This document shows positions 58,477-64,000 of a stretch of DNA of 64,000 bases, one piece after another (the first letter of the stretch is position 1; the number at the start of each line of letters is the position of its first letter). The stretch covers positions 1 to 64,000 of the forward strand of contig NZ_BDJC01000031.1 of NCBI RefSeq assembly GCF_002005565.1. Direction: 5' to 3'. This DNA is from Streptomyces sp. JHA26 (GTDB lineage Bacteria; Actinomycetota; Actinomycetes; Streptomycetales; Streptomycetaceae). The translations under genes and the position numbers were made by a program. Below the pieces are notes generated by a model that was not told where the DNA came from, did no database searches, and saw only the letters and a list, made by a program, of their open reading frames with translations.

Positions 58477-59633
58477 CGGGCGAGCACCTCCCTGGCGAGC
58501 TGGCGGTAGGCGGCGGCACCGACGGAGTTGGAGGCGTACGTGGTGATCGGCTCACCGGCGACCGTGGTCTCCGGGAAGCGGACCGTGCGCCCGATGACCG
58601 TGTGGTAGACGTGGTCGTCGAACGCCTCGACGACACGCGCGAGCACCTCACGGCTGTGCACCGTGCGCGAGTCGTACATGGTGGCGAGGATGCCGTCGAG
58701 CTCCAGGTCGGGGTTGAGCCGCTCCTGGACCTTCTCGATGGTCTCGGTCAGCAGGGCCACGCCGCGCAGCGCGAAGAACTCGCACTCCAGCGGCACGATC
58801 ACCTTGTGCGCGGCGGTCAGCGCGTTGACCGTCAGCAGGCCGAGCGAGGGCTGGCAGTCGATGACGATGTAGTCGTAGTCGTCCATCAGCGGCTTGAGCG
58901 CCCGCTGGAGGGTGGACTCGCGCGCGACCTCGCTCACCAGCTGGACCTCGGCCGCCGACAGGTCGATGTTGCTGGGCAGCAGGTCCATGTTGGGGACCGC
59001 CGTCTTCAGCAGCACCTCGTCGGCCGCCATGCCCCGCTCCATGAGCAGGTTGTAGACGGTGAGGTCGAGCTCCATCGGGTTGACGCCGAGGCCGACCGAC
59101 AGCGCGCCCTGCGGGTCGAAGTCGACGAGCAGCACCCGGCGCCCGTACTCGGCGAGCGCGGCACCCAGGTTGATGGTCGACGTGGTCTTGCCGACGCCGC
59201 CCTTCTGGTTGCACATCGCGATGATCTTCGCGGGGCCGTGGTCGGTCAGCGGCCCCGGGATCGGGAAGTACGGCAGCGGACGCCCGGTCGGGCCGATGCG
59301 CTCGCGGCGCTGCCGGGCCGCGTCGGGCGCGAGCGTGGCCGCGTACTCGGGGTCGGGCTCGTATTCGGCGTCGGGATCGTAGAAGTGCCCCTCGGGCAGT
59401 TCGTCGTAGACGGCGAACTGGTCGTGGGGCGCGCCACTTCCGTCGCCGGCCATGGCGTTCACGTGTTGGCCATCCATACTCATGTGTGCTGTCTGAGGTG
59501 CCTGCGGACTCTGGTGGGCAGCTGCGAAGGTGCGTACAGCGACGGAGCCGACAGCCTCGAGACGCCCGGGGCCGTGGGCCCGTGCAGGCATTCCTGGTTG
59601 ACCACCCCCGGGAGTAAATGTCGACTCATTCAC
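58461..59633 (-). CDS. ParA/Soj-like chromosome segregation ATPase
   Basis: 390 residues. After an N-terminal extension of about 130 residues comes a complete ParA fold: deviant Walker A AMCNQKGGVGKTTSTINLGAAL, VLLVDFDPQGALSVGLGV, YDYIVIDCQPSLGLLTVNAL and VPLECEFFALRGV. It is a paralogue, not the oriC-linked parA, since no parB or parS is adjacent; I recall a Streptomyces ParA paralogue called ParH that may be this one. GTG 59633 lies 12 nt after AGGAGG; an internal ATG at 59483 is an alternative. It heads the scpA-scpB-rluB operon. Confidence 0.9.
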   Translation of the reverse strand: MNESTFTPGGGQPGMPARAHGPGRLEAVGSVAVRTFAAAHQSPQAPQTAHMSMDGQHVNAMAGDGSGAPHDQFAVYDELPEGHFYDPDAEYEPDPEYAATLAPDAARQRRERIGPTGRPLPYFPIPGPLTDHGPAKIIAMCNQKGGVGKTTSTINLGAALAEYGRRVLLVDFDPQGALSVGLGVNPMELDLTVYNLLMERGMAADEVLLKTAVPNMDLLPSNIDLSAAEVQLVSEVARESTLQRALKPLMDDYDYIVIDCQPSLGLLTVNALTAAHKVIVPLECEFFALRGVALLTETIEKVQERLNPDLELDGILATMYDSRTVHSREVLARVVEAFDDHVYHTVIGRTVRFPETTVAGEPITTYASNSVGAAAYRQLAREVLARCHAE

Positions 59634-60004
59634 AAGTCGTCTTACCTCCTTGGTGACCAGGAAACTTCTAGACAGGTCAGCGTGACACCATGCCGACGTT
59701 CGGCGACTCTATGGCGTGTCGGCCGTTCGCAGCAACACAATCCGCCGGACCCGGCCGGATGTGTCGGCAAGGAAACACCCCCCTGTCAAGGGCGTACGGC
59801 CGTCGCACAGCAGGTTTCACCGGTGCGCGAATCGGTTGAAGCGTCACGTTCGAGGCGAGTTGGCCGAGAATCGCAAAGTGACCATACACACACCCGGCCG
59901 GACCTTGTCGGGCAAGGTCCGGCCGGGTGTGCGGGGTTGACGACGACTGTTGACGTATCGCCTTTTCCGGTGGATGACTTGACCGGTGCACCGGCCTCGG
60001 CGGG
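59634..60004. other. 371-nt intergenic region with two hairpins
   Basis: No gene seen. Towards parA lies the palindrome GCCGA-CGT-TCGGC (59692-59704). ACCCGGCCGGA followed by TGTCGG-CAAGG at 59750-59772 is a partial copy of the left arm of the ald terminator at 59889-59931, and with the preceding ACACAATCCG it forms a second, imperfect hairpin. The parA-like promoter must be in this region. Confidence 0.55.
59889..59931. terminator. terminator of ald
   Basis: A perfect 19-bp stem (arms 59889-59907 and 59913-59931) with a TCGGG loop lies 73 nt beyond the ald stop codon on the minus strand. Confidence 0.85.
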
Positions 60005-61120
60005 TCAGGCGAGCAGCGAGGCCAGCTCGACGTGCTCCAGGCCGTGCGCCTCGGCGACCTCCTTGTAGACGACCTTGCCGTCATGGGTGTTGAGGCCCTT
60101 GGCCAGCGCGGGGTCGCGGCGCAGCGCGTCGGCCCAGCCGCGGTCGGCCAGCTCCACGATGTACGGCAGCGTGGCGTTGGTCAGCGCGTAGGTGGAGGTG
60201 TTCGGCACCGCGCCGGGCATGTTGGCGACGCAGTAGAACACCGACCCGTGCACCGGGAAGGTCGGCTCGGCGTGCGTGGTCGGGTGGGAGTCCTCGAAGC
60301 AGCCGCCCTGGTCGATCGCGATGTCGACAAGGACACTTCCGGGCTTCATCCGGGAGACCAGCTCGTTGGTGACCAGCTTCGGGGCCTTGGCGCCCGGGAT
60401 CAGCACGGCGCCGATCACGAGGTCGGCCTCCAGGCAGGCCTTCTCCAGCTCGAAGGAGTTGGAGACGACGGTCTGGATCTTCGTGCCGAAGATCTTGTCG
60501 GCTTCCTTGAGCTTGTTGATGTCCTTGTCGAGCAGGGTCACGTGGAAGCCCATGCCGATGGCGATCTGCGCGGCGTTCCAGCCGGAGACGCCGCCGCCGA
60601 TGACGACGGCCCGGCCGGCCAGCACGCCGGGGACGCCGCCGGGCAGCACGCCGCGGCCGCCGTTGGCCGCCATCAGGTGGTAGGCGCCGACCTGCGGGGC
60701 CAGGCGGCCCGCGACCTCGGACATGGGGGCGAGCAGCGGCAGCGCGCGGTTCGGGAGCTCGACCGTCTCGTAGGCGATCGCGGTGGTGCCGGACTCGATG
60801 AGCGCGTCCGTGCACTCCTTGGACGCGGCCAGGTGCAGGTAGGTGAAGAGCGTCTGGTCCTTGCGGAGGCGGTGGTACTCCTCCGCGATGGGCTCCTTGA
60901 CCTTCAGCAGCAGGTCGGCGGCGGCCCAGACCTCGTCGGCGGTGTCGAGTATCCGCGCACCGGCGGCGACGTACTCCTCGTTCGGGATCGAGGAGCCCAC
61001 GCCGGCGTCGCGCTCGACGACGACCTGGTGACCGTGGCGCACCAGCTCGTGCACGCCGGCGGGGGTGATGGCCACCCGGAACTCGTTGTTCTTGACCTCG
61101 CGGGGAATGCCGACCTTCAC
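60005..61120 (-). CDS. ald: L-alanine dehydrogenase
   Basis: 371 residues, the exact usual length. MKVGIPREVKNNEFRVAITP starts the substrate domain, with the active-site Lys in LLKVKEPIAEEY and the active-site His in TYLHLAASKE. The NAD domain holds GRAVVIGGGVSGWNAAQIAIG. It interconverts alanine and pyruvate plus ammonia, used for alanine breakdown and NADH balance. GTG 61120 gives the canonical start; GTG 61129, three codons earlier, is possible and is closer to AAGGA. Transcribed alone, with a strong terminator. Confidence 0.95.
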   Translation of the reverse strand: MKVGIPREVKNNEFRVAITPAGVHELVRHGHQVVVERDAGVGSSIPNEEYVAAGARILDTADEVWAAADLLLKVKEPIAEEYHRLRKDQTLFTYLHLAASKECTDALIESGTTAIAYETVELPNRALPLLAPMSEVAGRLAPQVGAYHLMAANGGRGVLPGGVPGVLAGRAVVIGGGVSGWNAAQIAIGMGFHVTLLDKDINKLKEADKIFGTKIQTVVSNSFELEKACLEADLVIGAVLIPGAKAPKLVTNELVSRMKPGSVLVDIAIDQGGCFEDSHPTTHAEPTFPVHGSVFYCVANMPGAVPNTSTYALTNATLPYIVELADRGWADALRRDPALAKGLNTHDGKVVYKEVAEAHGLEHVELASLLA

Positions 61121-61263
61121 GTGGATCACGGTCCTTGGCTCAGAGAATGGGGTTATTACAAGGCATACCCGCTCAGGCTCGGGCACACCGGGGTAGACCG
61201 CAGGAGAAAGTGCGGCAGAGCCAGTCTAATGAAGGCGTTGCCACTGTCTAGCCTTTCAAAGCA

Positions 61264-63291
61264 TTAATCTTCACGGGAAGCGCTGCGGATTTCGCAGGCA
61301 TCATCGGCTTCTTCCCTCAGCATGCGTTCTGCTGTGCTCCGGTGCAGGCCGGCCGCGGTGGGGTCGCCGAGGTGGTCGAGCGTGTCGGCGAGCCGGAGGT
61401 GCAGCGCGGCCTGGAGCCGGACGTCCTCGGCCCGGCGCGCCCACTCGACGGCCTCCTGGCAGGTGCGCAGCGACTCCTCGGGCCGCCCGGCGTACTCCTG
61501 GACACGGGCGAGCTCGCTCAACGCCCGCGCGTGAGCCGGGAGATCGCCGGTCCTGCGGTACCCGGCGACCGCCGCGCGCCAGGAGCGCGCCGCCTCGCCG
61601 TAGCGGCCGGCGTAGGTGTGGGCGGTGGCGATGCGGCCGTAGACCCGGGCGGCGTCGGCGCGTTCGTCCCGGGCGAGCCGCTGGGCGAGGGCCCGGCCGA
61701 ACCAGTCGGCGGCCCGGTCGTAGTCCCCCAGCTCCAGGTGCGCGCCGCCTACGGATTCCATCGCGCGGCCGGTCGCGTACGGGTCGTCCGCCGCGCGTCC
61801 GGCGTCCAGCGCGGCCCGGTAGCGCACCAGCGCCTCGGCGGTACGGCCGGTGCGGGCGTCCAGGTCGCCCAGGTTCAGCAGGGCCGCCGCCTTCTCCCGG
61901 GGCAGATCGCGGCGCTCGGCCACGTCGAGGACGAGCCGGTGGACGTCGTACAGGTCGGGCGCCGCCGCCCGGGTGCCGAAGTGGGCCACCATGGCCCGCA
62001 CCAGCTGGGACATCAGCCTGCGGGCGAGGGTGTCCAGCTCGCCGTCGGCGACCGCGTGGCGGGCCGCGGCCAGCAGGGCGGGCCGGCGAAGGCGCAGCCA
62101 GTCGGCGGCGGCCCTCGGGGTGGGGAAGCGCAGGGCCCGCGGCATGCCGTCGAGCTTCTCGCGCGCCCGGTCGCTGTCGGTCTCGGTGATCGCCCGGCAC
62201 GACTGCAGCAGCCGTACCGTCCGCTCCAGCATCCGGGCGCGCGCCAGCTGGAGCTCGGCGGGCCGGTCGTGCCGGTCGGCGAGGGCCTTCAGCAGGGGAT
62301 GCAGGCAGCCGGGGACCTCGTACTGCGGCAGCGCCGAGCCGACCGGGTGCAGCAGGCCGAGGGCGACGAATTCGTCGAGGGTGGCGCGCGCGTCGCCCAC
62401 GGAACAGCCGGCGAGCGCGGACGCGGTGTGCGGGTCGACCAGGCCGGCCGGGGCCAGGGAGAGCAGGCGCAGTATCCGGGCGGCGGGGCCGGGCAGCGAC
62501 GTGTAGACGAGGCGGAAGACGCGGCCGAGCGGCGTTCCCCGGTCGTCCTCGGCGTGCACGTGCCGGGCGAGGTCGGCGACGGCCGCCTTGGGGCGGGCCG
62601 CGAGCCAGCCGCCGGCCAGGGTGAGGGCGGCGGGCTGCGCCTGGCAGACCTCGGCCAGCTGCTCGGCGGCCCGGGGGTCGACGGTGATGCGGACCGAGCC
62701 GGTGAACCGGGACAGCAGCTCCACGGCCGACTTGGTGTCCAGGCCCCCCAGCGTGCACGGGCGGACGTCCGCGATGCCGGTCAGCGGGCCCCCGGAGACG
62801 ACGACGGCCAGGCAGTCCGGGGCGTCCGGGAGCAGGGCGTCGACCTGCTCCGCGTCGGCGGCGTCGTCGAGCAGCAGCAGGACCCGGCGGTCGGCGAGCG
62901 TCTCGCGCAGGGCGGCGGCGAGGTCGTCCTCGTGGGCGCCGGGCGGGGTGGGGCGGTCCAGCTCGGTGAGCAGGTCGCGGGCGATCCGGTCCACGGGCAC
63001 GCGCCTGCCGTCCGGCTCGCTCAGCCGGGCCCGCAGCAGTCCGTCGGGGTAGCGGACGGCGACCTGGGCGGCGAGCTCCTCGGCGAGCGCGGTGCGGCCG
63101 GAGCCGGGCCTGCCCGCGATGAGCAGCACACGGGCGCGGGGGGCCTTGCGGCCGGAGAGGGTGTCCAGGCCCGCTCGCTCGATGTCGGCCCGCAGCTGTT
63201 TCAGCTCGCGGGTGCGGCCCAGGAACCGAGTCTCCTCGGCAGGGTCGCCCGACAGCCGCACACCGTCCGTGTCCACCGCCTGATCCGTCAC
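61264..63291 (-). CDS. STAND-type ATPase with TPR repeats, Walker A Lys replaced by Arg
   Basis: 675 residues. ETRFLGRTRELKQL introduces an NB-ARC-like module: P-loop IAGRPGSGRTALAEELA, in which Arg stands where Lys is expected, Walker B RRVLLLLDDAADAEQ, and ADLARHVHAEDD before a winged-helix stretch RILRLLSLAPAGLVDP. From about 440 onward are TPRs (ARVYGRIATAHTYAGRYGEA and others). This is the ATPase-TPR part of AfsR/SARP-like regulators without a DNA-binding domain. GTG 63291 after GGGAG is preferred to 63312. It may sense a partner or ligand; function unknown. Confidence 0.82.
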   Translation of the reverse strand: MTDQAVDTDGVRLSGDPAEETRFLGRTRELKQLRADIERAGLDTLSGRKAPRARVLLIAGRPGSGRTALAEELAAQVAVRYPDGLLRARLSEPDGRRVPVDRIARDLLTELDRPTPPGAHEDDLAAALRETLADRRVLLLLDDAADAEQVDALLPDAPDCLAVVVSGGPLTGIADVRPCTLGGLDTKSAVELLSRFTGSVRITVDPRAAEQLAEVCQAQPAALTLAGGWLAARPKAAVADLARHVHAEDDRGTPLGRVFRLVYTSLPGPAARILRLLSLAPAGLVDPHTASALAGCSVGDARATLDEFVALGLLHPVGSALPQYEVPGCLHPLLKALADRHDRPAELQLARARMLERTVRLLQSCRAITETDSDRAREKLDGMPRALRFPTPRAAADWLRLRRPALLAAARHAVADGELDTLARRLMSQLVRAMVAHFGTRAAAPDLYDVHRLVLDVAERRDLPREKAAALLNLGDLDARTGRTAEALVRYRAALDAGRAADDPYATGRAMESVGGAHLELGDYDRAADWFGRALAQRLARDERADAARVYGRIATAHTYAGRYGEAARSWRAAVAGYRRTGDLPAHARALSELARVQEYAGRPEESLRTCQEAVEWARRAEDVRLQAALHLRLADTLDHLGDPTAAGLHRSTAERMLREEADDACEIRSASRED

Positions 63292-63487
63292 GGGCCACAC
63301 TCCCGATCCCACCGCACGCCGGCGCCCGCCGGAACTCCGGTTCGGGCGTTTCCCGAGCCTAGTTCACGCTGTGCTACGCGCCGGGAGGAGCGCGGCGGGC
63401 GCATCCCCTGATCGGATCAACCGATCGTCACATCGCAGGAGGCCGCGCGGGCGTCGCCCGGGGCCGTTCGGGGGTGTGCGGGCGGGC

Positions 63488-63503
63488 CGGGGCCGGAGCC
63501 CCG
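63488..63503. terminator. short hairpin after the Nudix hydrolase gene
   Basis: CGGGGC-CGGA-GCCCCG at 63488-63503 is a perfect 6-bp stem with a tetraloop, just past the stop codon at 63507 on the minus strand. Confidence 0.35.
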
Positions 63504-63506
63504 TCC

Positions 63507-64000
63507 TCAGGCCTCGAACGGACGCGCCGGCCACGGCGCCTCGGCCGGGCGCAGCGCGTCCAGCCCGTCGCCGTGCTCCGCCGCGACCAGCGAGAGCACA
63601 CCCACGACGAGGCAGTTGTTGTGCAGGTCGCCCGCGAGCACCCCCCGGACCAGGTCCGCGACGGGCACCCGCTCCAGTTCCATGTCGGCCTCCTCGTCCT
63701 CGGCCGCGAAGCGTTCGCCGTCAGCCTCGGACAGGTTCCGGGCGAGGAAGATCCGCACGGCCTCGTCGCAGCCGCCGGGGGTGGTGTAGACGTCGGTCAG
63801 CACCCGCCAGTCCTCGGCCTTGACGTGCGCCTCCTCGTACAGCTCGCGCTGGGCGGCGTGCAGCGGGTTCTCGCCGGGCACGTCGAGCAGGCCGGCCGGG
63901 ATCTCCCAGAGCTTCTCGCGCACCGGGTGCCGGTACTGGCGGATCACCAGCGCCCGGCCCTCGTCGTCCAGGGCGAGGACGGCCACGGAGCCGGGGTGGA
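63507..64000 (-). CDS. ADP-ribose pyrophosphatase (Nudix), N-terminus outside window
   Basis: Partial: the frame is open to the window end, and the visible 164 residues start inside the Nudix domain (HPGSVAVLALDDEGRALVIR). The ADPRase-type box is GLLDVPGENPLHAAQREL followed by YEEAHV, where the consensus Gly is replaced by His, as in many streptomycete members. LTDVYTTPGGCDEAVRIFLA and later the catalytic Glu region EDEEADMELERV complete the fold. It splits ADP-ribose into AMP and ribose 5-phosphate. The NrtR/ADP-ribosylglycohydrolase pair 9 kb away handles related metabolites. Confidence 0.88.
   Translation of the reverse strand, partial: HPGSVAVLALDDEGRALVIRQYRHPVREKLWEIPAGLLDVPGENPLHAAQRELYEEAHVKAEDWRVLTDVYTTPGGCDEAVRIFLARNLSEADGERFAAEDEEADMELERVPVADLVRGVLAGDLHNNCLVVGVLSLVAAEHGDGLDALRPAEAPWPARPFEA

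Noticed and set aside
59634..60004. A parS centromere near the ParA-like gene
   Set aside because: No match to the Streptomyces parS palindrome (GTTTCACGTGAAAC core) is present; only unrelated hairpins are seen.

Overview
The window is very GC-rich, with strong third-position G/C bias, GTG and TTG starts beside ATG, and AGGAGG-type ribosome binding sites. Its content (streptogrisin proteases, LAxTG sortase substrate, a SepF-like protein, many TetR/MarR/GntR/ArsR regulators, twin segregation and condensin genes) indicates a Streptomyces chromosome. The proteins and their order resemble, from memory, the core-arm region of Streptomyces coelicolor around hmgA, sflA, der and ald. I see no insertion sequence, prophage, CRISPR array, rRNA or tRNA gene.

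Left part (1-20 kb): a truncated RsbQ-like hydrolase at the edge; an ArsR regulator with an EamA exporter; an aldehyde/alcohol dehydrogenase pair behind a TetR-type operator; an orphan MalK-type ABC ATPase; a citrate transporter with an MFS exporter; a molybdopterin oxidoreductase with TetR and a lipoprotein; homogentisate dioxygenase (hmgA) with a GntR regulator; an orphan type ISP specificity-domain protein; and a TetR-controlled drug-type ABC transporter with two operators.

Middle (20-47 kb): secreted and surface functions dominate. They comprise an SGNH esterase, a GT2-GT2-polysaccharide deacetylase operon behind a structured leader, a cell-wall-anchored AA10 LPMO, a class 2 lipase, two streptogrisin-type proteases, a PIG-V-type mannosyltransferase and a PAP2 phosphatase. 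Between them lie acetyltransferases, a DUF402 protein, a MarR/cupin pair with a compound operator, a DUF5685 protein with a metallothionein-like cysteine tail, the SepF-like gene sflA, a glutaryl-CoA dehydrogenase-type enzyme that shares the operator of the aldehyde dehydrogenase, and an MFS exporter.

Right part (47-64 kb): housekeeping operons on the minus strand. aroH-tyrA-cmk-acyltransferase-der couples tyrosine synthesis, CMP kinase, phospholipid synthesis and ribosome assembly. A ParA-like ATPase, a ribbon-helix-helix partner, scpA, scpB and rluB form a segregation/condensin operon with overlapping genes. An NrtR-type Nudix regulator overlaps an ADP-ribosylglycohydrolase gene and is preceded by an operator embedded in a hairpin. 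Alanine dehydrogenase, a STAND ATPase with TPRs and an ADP-ribose pyrophosphatase cut by the edge close the window. Many convergent genes are separated by long perfect hairpins without T-tracts, as is usual for Streptomyces terminators.
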